In this document: positions 51,601 through 64,000 of the stretch, piece after piece | Numbering within the stretch: the first letter of the stretch is position 1 | Layout of the letters: every line of letters begins with the position of its first letter | Assembly: GCA_003665825.1 (NCBI GenBank) | Contig: QPFY01000015.1 | Span: forward strand, 682,001-746,000 | From: Microbotryum silenes-acaulis | Taxonomy: Eukaryota; Basidiomycota; Microbotryomycetes; Microbotryales; Microbotryaceae | Length of the DNA stretch: 64,000 nucleotides | Direction of reading: 5' to 3' | The notes under the pieces: generated by a model | The model's database searches: none | What the model was told of the DNA's origin: nothing | The model's input: the letters and a program-made list of their open reading frames with translations, nothing else | Made by a program: the position numbers and the translations under genes

Positions 51601-53580
51601 GGGGGTCCAAGGACCTTGCAAGTGACCAGACGACGTAGGACGCTGAGTCTCTTACTTGGGTGCCGAAGGATCGTTTCGAGGATAGGTGGTCGAAGGTGAG
51701 GCACTAGAGCGAAATGACCACATCGGTGCCATCAGTGCTCTGCAACGTATCTCCCCGTCTTGAGAATACGAAACATACCCGTATAACACCCCTCAGGATC
51801 CGTTGTATCATCAACCGAACCTCCAGCGCCACTTCCGACGTGGCTTCCGATAAGATCCCAAAAACGCCTCGTCTCCCCATCTCCGCAAACGTCAAGAGCG
51901 ATCCCTGCAAGCGAGCTTCAACTTGATCGGGATTTTGGTCATCGCGCAAGCACTGCTCGAATTGGTCTAGAATGGAGTCGAGTATGTCGGAAGAGATTCG
52001 GCTGGATAAGAGACCGCATATGCGTGCGAGGTATTTGGCGGCGGAGTAGCGCAGATTTGATTGCTGCGCGGCGCTCGAGGCAGCACATCAGCCGCAGACC
52101 CTCCTTCGCAGGCAAGGCGTAGATCCGATCCGACACTGACCTTGTTCTCCAGTGTCTGCATCAATTCTCCAATAATCTGTTCAGTGTCATCTTGCCCCTC
52201 GCTCTTCTCACTGTTCTGCGCGGAGGAGCTCAATTCAAGCACCACGAGCCGACCCATCAACTTGACGCGCTCCTTTCTCAATTCGTCCCTCTTATTACCG
52301 AACGCTCGACATAGTTCGACGAGGGCGTAAAGGCGTGATCGGTTGTTCGGCGAGAGTAGGACTGAAGTTTGCTTCGTGGTCGGTTGTTTGAGGATCTCGA
52401 GGAGGGAAGAGAGGATCGAGGAGGCCTGTAAAGTCCAGCCAACAGGTGATGAGTCGACTTTTCAGAAGAGGATCAGTCCGGGTTATTGCTAAGGGGGACT
52501 GACCAAGAGCAGTTCGGTACTTGGTTTCTCGAGTGTTTCAGTCGTCAGCGTGACGAGTTCTTCTATCGGTGCATCCTTTCTGTTGTTTTCGATCGGGTGT
52601 GAGTCTCCGATCCCATCTGGACCAGATCGGACTGGGCACTGACCTCGTATACCAAGCCCGAAGCACGAGTCGACCGCCTTCCTTCTCCTTGCCCTTGCCC
52701 GCTTGGAGGTAGCGCAGCCCTATCGCCTTGATGGAGTCACTCGTACGTGTAGGCAGAGGGAAGGGAAGCCGTGTCGATACGGATAGCCATAGGAGGAGGA
52801 CGTAGCAAGTCGTCCAGGCGAGTGGGACGGATTCGCTAGCGGGGTCGTTCGATGGGGAGGCGGTGGAGATGGGTTTTGTTCCGCGTTCTTTGGATAGGGG
52901 ATCGAGTAGACTAAGAAGGGAGGACAAGGCTTGAGGTGTTGGTGGGAACAAGGGGACTAGGGTGTTGTTTGGTTGCGTAGTTGTGGAGAGAACGCAAAAA
53001 GTATGGGTCAGCATCAGCGGTCCACGGTGGGGGATGTGGGGGGAAAATAGGAAAGAGGGAAGACGAGTCGGCTGGCGCTCCTGTTCAGGCCAACGAAATG
53101 ACCCACTGATGGCCTTTGGTCCTCTGAGCTTGGCGAAGAGGTAGAGCACATGGCAGGTCGATTCGATTGAGGTGAGATCACGCTTGTTCGAGCCGGAAAG
53201 CACGACCTCGCACAGGTGGTCGAGGTAAGGCGCGAGGATCGCGACGAGATGGGCATCGAGTAGGAACGGTTCGAGTTGGTACTCTTCGAGCTGCGAGTGA
53301 AAGAGTGGCTCAGTCAAAAGCAAAAAGGGTCGGAGTAAGTCACTGGCTTGCTCACGATCGTGGCGATGTGGTCGATGCATTCGCGGCGACCACGAGCGGG
53401 AGGGGGGGGATTCTCATCGAGCAGCAGCTGCTTCGAGAGTGTCTTGAGCTGCTGCACATGCCGATCGACCTGCGAAGCTGTATCTACGAGCCTGAACTGG
53501 TCCTCTTCGTTGGGATGATCGTGTTCGTGTTCGTGTTTGTGTTCGTGGTCATCCTGCGCCGTCAAAGTTGTCGTTGTCAT
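48681..53580 (-). CDS. TBCD: Tubulin-folding cofactor D
   Basis: Long multi-exon ARM/HEAT-repeat protein on the minus strand. The start is 53580 (MTTTTLTAQDDHE, with a His/Glu-rich stretch). Family landmarks in order are EEYQLEPFLLDAHLVAILAP, TCYVLLLWLSVSTRLPFPL, LRYSAAKYLARICGLL, RDSASYVVWSLARSLDPRL, VALFDKEVGVRRAASSAAFQ, ALIDHLMAHSFPHYEFG and a late block VRQLAADEILDQISSG. The last exon (48750-48681) adds WSQGEIKEEQVGVVIRLL to match the usual C-terminus. Cofactor D captures beta-tubulin and, with cofactors C and E, assembles the alpha/beta dimer in the cytosol. More than ten introns are needed; exact borders of the inner ones were not all fixed. It converges on the beta-helix gene and diverges from seipin. 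Confidence 0.88.
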
Positions 53581-54103
53581 CCGTGGCGCCGGCGTGGTGA
53601 TGCGAGAACGGGCAGCGTGCGCGTCGTGGCTCAACGCGTCAAAAATTCCAAATGACGCGCGCGCGCACCCCTGCTGGATTAGTAATCGAGAAATTGGCTT
53701 CCATAGCATCGAGACGGCCAGAGCAGGCACGTGAGAACGATCGCGTGAGATCGCGTGTGGGCTTGCTCTGGCTTGCTTGCCGCTTGCACTCCCAGGCACT
53801 CCCAGGCACTCCCGACCGCGCCTCGTCACCTCTCCTCACCGGCCTCACTCTTGCACTCCCTCGACGATCGTGTTCGAGCGGGGCACCATGTCAAATGTAG
53901 GCCATGGAAGAAATCGATCTCGATCTCGGCTTGGATGATGCTGACTTGTACCTCGCTTCTCCTTTCCGGTCGATCACCTCGTTCGTTGGTTGGCTCCCGT
54001 CGTCGCGCTGACCTCCATCGCCGGTGACCTCATCGCAACCGCCACATGATCCGTACACGCTTCTGCCCAACTCTGCCCGGCGACACATTCCCGCCCTCGC
54101 ACC

Positions 54104-55852
54104 TTGCGCACACAGACATACTCCAACCCGGTCCAGAAGCGTCGCGGTGACCCCCAGCAGCAACATGAGCTACACCTCCCCTCCGCCTCGTCGCTGCTGC
54201 TCAGGTCCCTCCAGTTCGGTACCGCGCTCGTGCTCGCGCTCGTGCTCGCCCTGGGAGCCTACATCACCTTCTACCAGACCGTGCGCGTCAAGGATCTCGG
54301 AGGACGACACCGTGTAGATCTACAGTACGGCCACTACAGGACCCCGTACGCCTCGATCCAACTTCCCCCCGGCAAGTACGATCAATCCAATCAGCCTTAC
54401 GATGTGCAGCTCGAACTGGTCGTGCCCTTGACCCCGAGGAACCTCGCTATCGGCAATTTCATGGTCTCGCTCGAACTACGCGCTCAAGATGGAGCGACAC
54501 TGATAAACGTCTCCAGACCGGTTAGTCCCGCGCTATCTGCAAACTCTCCAATTCGTTCACCGAAACTGACGACTCGAGTTCGATCCGGCAGGCCTCGCTC
54601 CGACAACCCGATTCGTCCTTCTTCTCCACCCCGCTGCCCCACGTACCCCTGCCCGAACCTTCGACCTCGCTCCTTTTCAAGCCCTTCAAATGGGCCATCT
54701 ACTTGATCCCCAACCCCTTTGCCTGGATACTCCGTCGTGGCATCTCCGAGCAATCGAAAAGTCACAAGAAATTTCAGCCGCTCGAGACCGAGCACGTCAT
54801 CGTGCCTCTTGTATCCCATTCGGCCCTTCGCCCTCATCGATCCACCTTCCGAACCGTCGCCATCGAGGTTGGAAGGAGGGATGCCCATCTCCAAAAGGGC
54901 GAGTGCCGTGCCAATTTTGGGCAAGAAGCCAAGTGGGACGCTGAGGGCGAGCTGCACGTCTACGAGAGCTGGTTGGGTCTGCAAGCCCATCTGACCGGAT
55001 TGAGGTGAGTCGCGTACGACTGAAGTCCAAGTCAATCCTGACCTATCGCTGAACTTTGACTTGAATTTGCATACGCAGGTACCTCCTGCACTACCACCCC
55101 TACCTCTCGTTCCTCACCTTCTTCCCGCTCTTTCTCTTTGTCGAGCTCTCGATCGCGTTCCTCGTCTGGATCGGATTCGTCATCTCCAAGGATCCATCCA
55201 AGTCGACTACTTCGATCGGAGGCAAGAGGCCACCTCCACCTCCAAGTCCCGCGTCGAGGTTGTACGATACGACTGAGGATGAGGATAGTAAAGTAGGAAT
55301 CAAGCACGAGCACGACGACGACGAGGATCTGATGGCGGCGACGGACGATGGGTCCACAACACCTAGTGCGACGGTGAGTCTTACCCCTAGCGGGAGCGGG
55401 AACGGCACCTCGTACGGTGAGGGAGAAGACGAGGGCGATCGATCGAGTCGCTTCGGCACGGCGAGGAGGGTGGGGATGGTCGATATTTCGGGCTCGAGTC
55501 AGAGGGACGAGGAGGAGAGCTTTGGCAGTGGGACCGAGGATGGGTTGGAGAGTGCTAGCCAGGTTGGGGTCAGGGTGGGAGGAGGGGAGGTGGGACAAGG
55601 AATCAAGAGTGAGGAGGGGGACGATATGGTTACGCTCGGCGGGGTGAGTCTTCCTTGAATCGCTCTGAGCTCTCCGACCCGGCTTCGTCGGCTAACCTAG
55701 CTCTTTCACGGCTTTAGAGTGAAACCACACGAGCGACGGGCACCAGTTTCGGTCCTTCCCTCGCGGCGACCAGTGCAACAACGGCGACGGAGACCAGTTC
55801 GAGTCGCGTTAGGAGTAGGCTGGGTGGGGTTGCCAAAGAGGAGGACGATTGA
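54104..55852 (+). CDS. SEI1: Seipin (lipid-droplet assembly protein)
   Basis: The protein has the seipin layout. A first membrane span (FGTALVLALVLALGAYITFY) is followed by a lumenal beta-sandwich with RTPYASIQLPPGKYDQSNQP and LAIGNFMVSLELRAQDG. After intron 54521-54591 come FRTVAIEVGRRD and a second span YLSFLTFFPLFLFVELSIAF. A C-terminal cytosolic tail of about 180 acidic and Ser-rich residues follows (TTEDEDSKVG, SQRDEEESFGSG). Seipin forms ER rings at lipid-droplet necks. The tail is longer than in yeast Fld1. The N-terminus is uncertain: 54104 is the first in-frame ATG. A separate acidic stretch at 53904 (MEEIDLDLGLDDADLY) could be a first exon spliced to the acceptor at about 54211. The 523 bp before it is shared with the divergent TBCD gene. 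Confidence 0.85.
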
Positions 55853-56832
55853 GGTTCAGGACATAAACACATCATGAAACATACACGTAGCCCCCTCACC
55901 CTTTTTTGGACGATCTTTGTTGTTCAGTTGCTGTATCAAAGCTCGGTTTGGAATCTTTGGAACTGCGTTCTCGCCCGGGGGTGAGGCGATTTATGAGCGT
56001 GTCGTTTCGAGATAGCGCCGAGTCCAATTTTGCGTTTGATCTTGATTTGTGAGCCTCTTACCCTGCACACTAGAGTAACGCAGCCTTCCACCTTTCATTC
56101 CATGCAGCAACTCGCCCTACCCCGCGCGCCAAGTCGATGATGGCGCCGTGCCCGGTCGACGGGCCGTATGCCGGCGCGGCGGCGTGACGGACCGCGTCCG
56201 AACTCAGCTTGAACCCGGTGCAGTTGTACTCCGAGGGAACTCGAAGCCCGTGAAGGCGGCGTGTTTTGATGCCTACCTTTGTGCACACGCCATCCGAAAA
56301 TTCAGAACTGAAGCCCAACCTTGGTTCTCCCTCCAACCCCCAAGTTCCCCCTCGGTCATCTCCGAGCCGGCCAGAAACTTGCAAGTATCTCTTGCGCTCG
56401 ACCGAGAGAAGTCACGATTCACGATCGAGCGAGCTCGTTGTCGGCGGCATCGGCGCGCGGCCGGCTTTTCATCCTTTCGCACTCTTTTGACCTTTCCCGA
56501 ACGATCCGAGTCGGAGCTACACACCAACAACACCGTCAGGACAGAACAAGGTTGTTGGTTCTGAAAGGTCAGTGGTCCTGCTTCGGGAATGAACATGGTC
56601 CGCCAGACGGACGCGTGGCTGCGACAAGCTTGGTCGGTCTGAGCGAGCCGCATCTCGGAATCGTCATCGCGAGAAGCCGAGCCGCCGAGCCGCCGTCGCT
56701 GGCTGGTTCGACAGATCTCGGCACTCCCGGGGCTCAACGTTCGCGTCAATCAAGTCAGGCTGACTCGGCCAAACAATCCCTACAGACTAGAACCCTACAC
56801 TACCTCTCAACACCACCACCACCACCACCACC
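55853..56832. other. Intergenic, upstream of GUT2
   Basis: No gene seen; open frames lack splice or domain support. It ends in a (CAC)n run (56808-56831) directly before the GUT2 ATG, which would be part of the 5' leader. Confidence 0.5.
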
Positions 56833-59800
56833 ATGGCCTCGCGACTCTTCTTGCGCGGGCGTGCGTCGGCGAGCGCTACAAGGAGAACGTGGCTCTACGC
56901 TGCCGGGTTGACCACCACCACCGGCCTCGGGTACACCCTCTACTCGTCCCAATTCGGATCCCACGCCTCGGAGGATGCTTTGCTCCCTTCCGATCCGCAG
57001 TCGCTGTACCTCCAGGCCAGGGCATTGCGTATGGACTCGTCCTCGTCGAGTGAGCTCAATTCGGTCGAAGTCGCTGCGGGGAGACCTTCGTCGACTTGGA
57101 CGCCTCCTACTCGTGCCGAGATGCTCAAGGCTCTTGGCGCGGGATCCAAGGCTTCCCTTGCTTCTTCGACTTCGGACCTCTTTGGACTGCGAAACGTCTG
57201 GGACAAGGCCCTTTCCTCGGCTTCGTCGGCGCTGAGTTCGTCGCCACACGACTCGGAGCCCACTTTCGAAGCGACGAGTGCACCCGGTCAGACCGATCAT
57301 GAGGATGGCGAATTCGACTTGCTCGTCGTCGGAGGTGGTGCAACGGGCGCTGGTGTCGCTTTGGATGCGGCCAGTCGTGGGTTGAGGGTCGCTTTGGTCG
57401 AACGAGACGATTTCAGTTCGGGTACGTCGCTCAGCTTCGATCCCTTTTTCTTTCCCTTCATCTCTCACTCCACTCTACTTTCATAGGCACCTCTTCGAAA
57501 TCGACCAAGCTTGTCCACGGTGGTGTGAGGTACTTGCAAAAAGCCGTTTTTGAACTCGATTACGAGCAGTACAAGCTCGTCAGGGAGGCCCTGCACGAAC
57601 GCAAGACCTTCTTGTACACCGCGCCTTACCTCAGTCACCCGTTGCCGATCATGTTGCCGATCTACAAGTGAGTTGCTCTTTATTGGTCTGGGATCGGAAT
57701 TGAGTCTGACCTGTGCGGCTCTCCTCCCGCAGATATTGGCAGGTCCCGTATTATTTTGCGTAAGTCTACGAGTCGTAGCCGTCAAGACGAGTCGGGAACT
57801 AATCACGTCGTGCATATACTTGACTCAACACAGCGGAACCAAGATGTACGACATCCTCGCCGGATCCGCGAACATGGAATCGAGTTATTTGCTCGGCAAG
57901 GGCAAAGCACTTGAGGCCTTTCCGATGCTCAAAGCCGATGGGTTGGTCGGCGCTGTCGTCTACTATGATGGTGAGCCAGTGTGATGATCCCGACGAATGG
58001 CCTGAAGACATTTCGCTGAGACTTTTGATACGCTATCGCTTCCTCGGACAGGTCAACACAACGATTCGAGGATGAACATGGCCTTGATCATGACCGCCGT
58101 GCAGTACGGTGCCGTCGCGGCGAATCATGTCGAAGTGACCGAGTTGATCAAGGATCAGAATGGACAAGTCAAGGGAGCCAAGATGAGGGATGTGTTGACG
58201 GGCAAGAAGTGGGAGACGAAAGCCAAGGTGAGTCGTCTAATTCAATTCACTGCAGTTACTGAACAACGACGGCTGAAAGTGCTTGATTCGGTCTACAGGG
58301 CGTGATCAATGCCACGGGACCTTTCACCGATGGTCTCCGACAGATGGACGAACCCTCCGTCAAGCCCATCGTTTCCCCCGCCTCGGGTGTCCACATCACT
58401 CTACCCAATTACTACGCCCCGGCCAAGATCGGGTTGCTCGACCCTGCTACCTCGGACGGTCGCGTCATCTTCTTCTTGCCTTGGCAAGGCAACACGATCG
58501 CAGGCACGACTGATTCGCCCGCTGCGGTTGAGCAACACCCCGTCCCTAAGGAGGAGGAGATTGAGTGGATCCTCAACGAGGTGCGCAACTACCTCTCGCC
58601 TGATATCCGAGTTCGTCGAGGCGATGTCCTTTCGGCTTGGTCGGGCTTGAGACCTTTGGTATCCGACCCGGATGCGAAGGATACGCAATCCCTCGTGCGC
58701 AACCATATGATCAACGTCTCCTCCTCTGGACTGCTCACGATCGCAGGAGGGAAATGGACGACTTACCGCGCGATGGCGGAGGAGACCGTCGATAGGGCCA
58801 TTCAGGAGTATGGGTTACAGCCGATGAGGGGATGCGTGACGACCAAGTTGAGGCTGTTGGGCAGCCATGGGTGGAGCAAGATGATGTTCATCAAGTTGAT
58901 TCAGCAATTTGGGCTCGAGGTGAGTTTGAGGGTCTTAGGGCCAAAGTGGGGTGTGTGGAACCAATTCTGACAGAAGCTGTGCTCGCCGCGATAAGAGCGA
59001 TGTGGCCAAACACCTTACAGACACCTACGGTGATCGAGCCTGGGCGGTATGCTCCATGGCCGAACCAACCGGCTTACGTTGGCCCGTGCACGGAAAGCGC
59101 CTCGACCCCGTGTACCCCTACATCGAAGCCGAAGTGACATGGGCCTGCCGAAGAGAATACGCCGCCACCGCCGTCGACGTCATCGCTCGAAGAACACGTC
59201 TCTCCTTCCTCAATGCCGAAGCTGCACTCGAGGCTCTACCGACCGTGATTGATATCATGGCCAAGGAACTGGGGTGGTCCAAAGCGCAACAGAACCAACA
59301 GTTCAAGGACGCGGCGACCTTCTTGCACTCGATGGGGTTGAAGCAGGAGAGGTTGAACAAGTTGACCTTGGACGATGTGAGGCAGGGCAAGCATAAGGAG
59401 AGGGTCGAGATTGAGGATGAGGTGTTGGCCAGGACCGTGTTTTCGGCGCAGGAATTGTCGCAGCTCAAGAGCAAGTTTAATGAGATGGACTGTGAGTTTG
59501 AGAGGGCCTAGGTCCAGCTTTTGAAGGTGGAGGTCGATACTGATGCGCTTGTGGAATTGGTATATCAGTCGACAAGGATGGCAAGATCAACTACAAAGAT
59601 CTCAGTCGGACAATGAGGCGTCTTGGATTCGCCAATGTGTCCAAGGTACGTCACCAGCCTACATTTCGCTAGCGTCGGCGTGGCGCTGATCGTTGTTGGT
59701 GTTGGCCCTCTAGGAAACCGTGTCCAACATCATCCGAGAGGTCGACGGTAACCGAGATGGCAAGATCACGCTTGAAGAGTGAGTTTCTCACCTGAAAACA

Positions 59801-60022
59801 CTCTCTGGGGTCACACTCGGGACAGTGTGCTGACGCGCTTCACTTCTTCTTTTCGTTCCCATCAGATTCCTCGATATGGCAGCTGGAGTGAAGGAGCTTT
59901 CGTTGACGAACGCATTCACCGATATCGTCGCCAAGGTCGCCGAGAATCCCAACGACGACGGCTCGAAGAACGGCTTGACGTACGAGGGCAAGAACTCGGC
60001 CAGGAGTGGTGGAGGTGTGTGA
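56833..60022 (+). CDS. GUT2: Mitochondrial FAD glycerol-3-phosphate dehydrogenase with EF-hands
   Basis: The N-terminus [20 protein letters not shown] is basic and Ser/Arg-rich, a mitochondrial presequence, followed by a hydrophobic stretch. The FAD site is [20 protein letters not shown], then [16 protein letters not shown] across the first intron. Later family blocks are [45 protein letters not shown] and [20 protein letters not shown]-terminal domain ([20 protein letters not shown]) is followed by two EF-hand loops, [12 protein letters not shown] and [12 protein letters not shown], both with good calcium ligands. The enzyme oxidises glycerol-3-phosphate to dihydroxyacetone phosphate and feeds electrons to ubiquinone at the inner membrane. 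EF-hands occur in the animal enzyme but not in Saccharomyces Gut2, so calcium control is plausible here. About eight introns. It converges on RAD3. Confidence 0.95.
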
Positions 60023-60245
60023 TGGAATCTACCTCATCTGTGTGACTTTGCCGCACTCTCCTTCCGGCTTTTGTCACTTGGCTCTGTTTTGTCTCTAGAT
60101 TTTATCTGTGCGCTCCCATTTTGTTTGGAACTCAAGGCTGAGAGCAGCATCACAACATTCCATCTGAAGCAAATCTGAGATCAGATAGATAATACAACAA
60201 TATTGCAAGCGTGACACCGGTCCGGGATCTCAAAGCCTCCACCCA

Positions 60246-63200
60246 TCAGACGTCCAACTCCATCAGAGCTTCATCATCGATCATATCGCCGTAGTCATCC
60301 GCTTCATCGTCCTCCTCCTCGGGCTCGTCATTGTCAGGATCTCGATTCGGATCCAAGCCCGCTTGTTTCTCCATGATCTAGAATGGGCCAAAAATCCAAA
60401 TTAAACGAGTTGCCCAGGGGCGGGAAGTCGGAAAGTTGGAACGCGTTCAAGTTTGTTGCTCACTTGATCAATCCCCCAAGCCGATTTACTCGATTCGACG
60501 AATGGTTGCGCCATCGCTCGCAGGAATTTCTTCGAATGTGCGATCGCCAAATCGGTCGAGAGGTTCGTGTCACTGTCTTTGATGTACTGTCCAATCCACT
60601 TGGGCAACTTGGCTCGCTGTGAGGGCTCAAAAGAGTTGACGAGTCAGCAATGATGAAACGACTAGGCTGGTCTCGATGGAAATGACGAACCTTGTCGAGC
60701 TTGGCAAATCGCTGAGGTCAAAGACCGCGATCAGCAAGCCATCCCTTGATTAAAACTTAACTTGCTTGACTCACCTTGTCAGCAAAGACCATCAATCCGT
60801 AGTCCGATTTACCGCGCAAGACACGTCCGACGCATTGAGCCGCGTGACGCATTGCATCGAATGTCAAAAAGTCATTCTCACGGATCCGATACGCGTCACG
60901 GAGGTATTCGAGGCGGGCTTTGAGGATACGCGACTCGGTGTACTGTTCATACAAAATGGTTTACGTTCATTAGATCCTACTTCGTTGATGATGAAGTGAA
61001 CACGTGTGACAAGGGCTTGTGACATACCTGATATGGGATCCCGAACATGATGACAGCACGGCCGTAGTTGTGGTCGAAATCGATCCCTTCCGAGACTTTG
61101 CCTCGAGCGACAGAGAGCAGCACCGCCCCACGTCCATTGTCACACGCCCGTCGGAAGTTGTCCAACGCAGCGGATGTTTCGGGTGCATCAGGTGTCTCGA
61201 TGAAGATGAGCTTGTGTTTGAGCACTTCGTTGAGGACGCCCTGCGGGTGAATTGGTAGGACTCATTAGCCGACACAGTGAGGGCTGAGGCTGAACGCCGA
61301 ATGCAGACAACTCACCATCTCCATCCAAGCACTGACGATACTCTCCATGTAGAGATAACTCGGAAAGAATGCCACGACCCCATCCGGTACAGCCTTGGCC
61401 ATCTCGACCAAAAGCGTCCCAAAGTTTCTCACGACAGCGGGGTCGTTCCTCACTTCGAACCTCGAACTGATCTCGGTTTGATCGGCCCCTCGAGTGACAA
61501 CGAGGGGGAGGAAACAGTCTCGTGACAAAGTCATGACGTACGATTCGAGCACGGTAGCCTCGAATCCAAGCATCTTCGGGTACATGTCGAGCGGCGACAA
61601 GGTTCCGGATGTTATGACCACACTCGAAAATCGTTCGAAGACGGGGGCAATCGCCAATGATGCGTCCAAACAGACGAGATGGAGGACAGGGTTCGGCACG
61701 GTCGCGTTCTCGGTCTCAAAGGGTTCGAGGATCAACCGAAATCCTTTGTCGTAGGTGGCGACCAATGTTGCGAAAGCTGCAACTTTTTGTAAAGGCGAAA
61801 ACTCGTCGATGCGAGTCAGCTCGAGTGTTCGAACGAGCGAAGACAACCGCTCGGCGCAAAACTTGAGCGGCTTTTTCTCGATGAAGGTGATATCCTTGAG
61901 ATGTTGAAGGAAGGATACCGGTGTTTCGGCGACGACGTGCAGTACGCGTGTGCGGGTTTTGAGATATTCCACCAAACGAGCAAGGAAGGCGGTGAAGTGT
62001 TCTGCTCGACGGATATTGCCTGGCACCGCTTCCTGCAAGATGTCGGCCGGAAGGACTGGTAGTGACCGTATCAGCCTACGAGAACGCAATGCGAGCGCGA
62101 AGTGAAGGCGCCTACTGGGATTGGCCATGAAGTCATCGGCTTCTCCGTTGGCTTCTTCATCCTCGCCCAAATTCCCTCTCAACCCTTCCACCAATTTCGC
62201 ATACTCTTCTTCCAATTTTTCCTTGTCCGTTTCTTTCATCCTGCAGTATAGTTCTAGATCTATGAGAGAGTGTCCGGGGCGTGAACTTTCCGTGATCCAA
62301 ACTTACTCTTTGATTTTTTCGTCCAGACTCTCGACACATTTCGCCGCGTTGTCCAAGATCGGCCGTGTGAGATCGATGGAGAGGGATTCGATGCAAACGT
62401 TGTCTAGAAAGGAAAGGCCAAGGTGAACTCAACATTGACGCACAAACTGTCCACCGGTAAAGCGATCCGACTGACCGATGTTGTGTGCCTCGTCAAAAAC
62501 GACAATCGAATCTTTGCTCATCTCTTTGGAAACCTGCTCGGCTACTTTGGGGTCCAACAAGTAGTGGAAAGAGTAGATTATGACGCTCGCGTGGACAAAC
62601 TAAGCGAAAGGTAGATTGATCAGACAAGCAACAAATGAAGAAGGAATTCTAGAGAGCTCGACTGACCATTCGTCTGATCGCAAAGTAGGGACAGATGCCA
62701 TACTTGATCCCATACGCCTTGACATCATCCAACGTATGTACCCCAAAGGGTATTAACCGATCCTGGTCCATTTCGCCCAGTTTCTGTCGTAGTCACAAAG
62801 ATCGGTGATCAATGGCTGACCTCATCGCTGTCACTTCCTCCAAGCGAAGGGAAACGAACCTCGTGGAAATCGCACAACTCGACGCTCTCGGGATCCTTTT
62901 CCCACTTTGCCTTGGCAGCCCCATTGGTCATGTCACGACACCTCGCATCGACGGCCTTTCCCTTCTTCTCCGATTTGACCGAGGGGTGAATGCACAGGTT
63001 CTTGCGCGAGGACAGACCGATGCCGAGGAAGTCGACGTCATCGATCCCGTACGCTTCTTTCCTGTGAACGAGAGGAAAGTCGCATTCAGAACTGTTGAGA
63101 GAACATCAACGTTCGGACCAGAGACAGTTTCTGAGGACGAACCTGTACTTCATCAGCCTTTTCAACTCGGCCAGAGCCTTTTCGATCTCGGGCACCGTTC

Positions 63201-63641
63201 GCGAGCAGTAGATCAGCTTGCGTTCGGGGCGACCCATCTTGCGTTCGTGCTGTAAAAAGAGCGGAAGAGTTCAAGAGGAATGCGTTGAGATGGTAGTTTG
63301 TGGGCCCGAACAAGCCCATGACTACAGACTGACGTATTGGTACGCGATAATCAGACTGAGCAGCGAGACGGTCTTGCCCGTTCCCGAGGGCATCTCGAGC
63401 ACACAATGCCCTTCGGCGTCGAGCGAGCGTTTGAGATCATGTACGTAGGCGTATTGCTCTAAGTTGGTACGAGTCGAGGGAGAGACGCATGCGAGGTGTA
63501 GACGGACGGGGTGAACAGCGATCAGTTGAACAGCTCAGGAGAGGATCCCACGCCTGCTGCGGCACAGAGGAGGGGTGACTGACCAGGGTACATCTTGTCG
63601 TAAGGAAAGATGAACTCCATGGCATCCATGAAGAACCTCAT
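60246..63641 (-). CDS. RAD3: XPD/RAD3 DNA helicase of TFIIH
   Basis: Start 63641 ([19 protein letters not shown]), then [19 protein letters not shown] and Walker [16 protein letters not shown]. Four Cys expected to hold the iron-sulfur cluster are visible: [22 protein letters not shown] and GICPYFA. The DEAH box is [10 protein letters not shown]. Helicase domain 2 gives [39 protein letters not shown] and motif [18 protein letters not shown]. The frame ends in an acidic tail ([14 protein letters not shown]) and MELDV. The protein unwinds DNA 5' to 3' within TFIIH, in nucleotide excision repair and transcription initiation. About ten introns; the whole gene is in the window. Confidence 0.95.
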
Positions 63642-64000
63642 GCTGGGCTACGGTCACCCCTTTGGAGCTGGAACTTGGACGAAGGCCTCGAGGTGGAGCT
63701 TGAGCCGGCTCTGCATGATCGATCGCGAATGACTAGTGACGCGTCGACCGCTTCAATGTGGTTCAATGTTTCGCACCCGACTCGAGTCAGCGGGCTGAAA
63801 CTACTCGGCCGGGTGTTTATGTTATAAAAGGCAGTCCATTCTGGCTTGCTCGTAGCATTCTCAATGGTAATCATACCACCCAGAAAGTCTGCCACACCAT
63901 ATGATGCTCGCCGTTTACTTCTTGTTCCCACATCTAAAAGTCGGCAGTGCTACCTGCGCGACTCTCTCAGTGAGGATGGTCCACGAGTGGTAACCGTCAC
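63642..64000. other. Upstream region of RAD3
   Basis: 359 bp to the window edge with no supported exon. A TATAAAA-like run lies at 63822-63828. Confidence 0.45.

Noticed and set aside
53904..54008. Independent small acidic protein
   Set aside because: Only 35 codons; more likely a first exon of seipin or untranslated leader.

Overview
The window looks like nuclear DNA of a basidiomycete fungus, most likely a yeast-like Pucciniomycotina of the Microbotryomycetes kind. Almost every gene is broken by several short introns (about 50-90 nt) with GTGAGT-like donors and CTGAC/CTAAC-like branch sites before the acceptor. The coding DNA is GC-rich, there are no operons, and the gene set is eukaryotic. 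The taxonomic placement is an inference from gene structure and protein similarity recalled by eye.

Layout. 1-1622 (-): N-terminal half of a SEN1-type RNA/DNA helicase, cut by the window edge. 2463-4656 (-): a deleted Helitron plus a 156-bp mini-Helitron directly behind it. 5502-8055 (+): an orphan seven-transmembrane protein. 9078-13069 (+): a Zn2Cys6 transcription factor whose coiled-coil exon carries a 146-bp MITE. 13249-19078 (-): three consecutive type II membrane proteins that look like Golgi sugar-processing enzymes (DxD glycosyltransferase, fucosyltransferase-like protein, PC-esterase/CAS1-like acyltransferase). 19466-24487 (-): a full-length Ty1/copia element with LTRs that look identical by eye and one open Gag-Pol frame. 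25567-30445 (+): a fungal phytochrome-type hybrid histidine kinase whose chromophore pocket looks degenerate. 30755-32856 (+): a histidine acid phosphatase behind two CACGTG boxes. 33188-38846 (+): a full-length RepHel Helitron carrying frameshifts. 39444-41162 (+): an HSF-type transcription factor. 41506-44963 (-): alpha-actinin. 46393-48359 (+): a secreted beta-helix protein. 48681-53580 (-): tubulin cofactor D. about 54104-55852 (+): seipin. 56833-60022 (+): mitochondrial FAD glycerol-3-phosphate dehydrogenase with EF-hands. 60246-63641 (-): the RAD3/XPD helicase.

How it fits together. Housekeeping genes (SEN1, TBCD, seipin, GUT2, RAD3, alpha-actinin) sit mostly in the outer and right parts. 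The left and central part is richer in transposons and lineage-specific genes. The two Helitrons share 5' TCTAC and 3' hairpin-CTAG ends, so the small copy is a deletion derivative of the same family. Seipin and GUT2 both touch glycerolipid metabolism and are neighbours, but nothing in the sequence shows co-regulation. No tRNA, rRNA, CRISPR array or prokaryote-type system was seen. The most unusual items are the apparently blind phytochrome, the PC-esterase homologue lacking the GDS serine, the MITE-interrupted regulator and the Helitron tandem.
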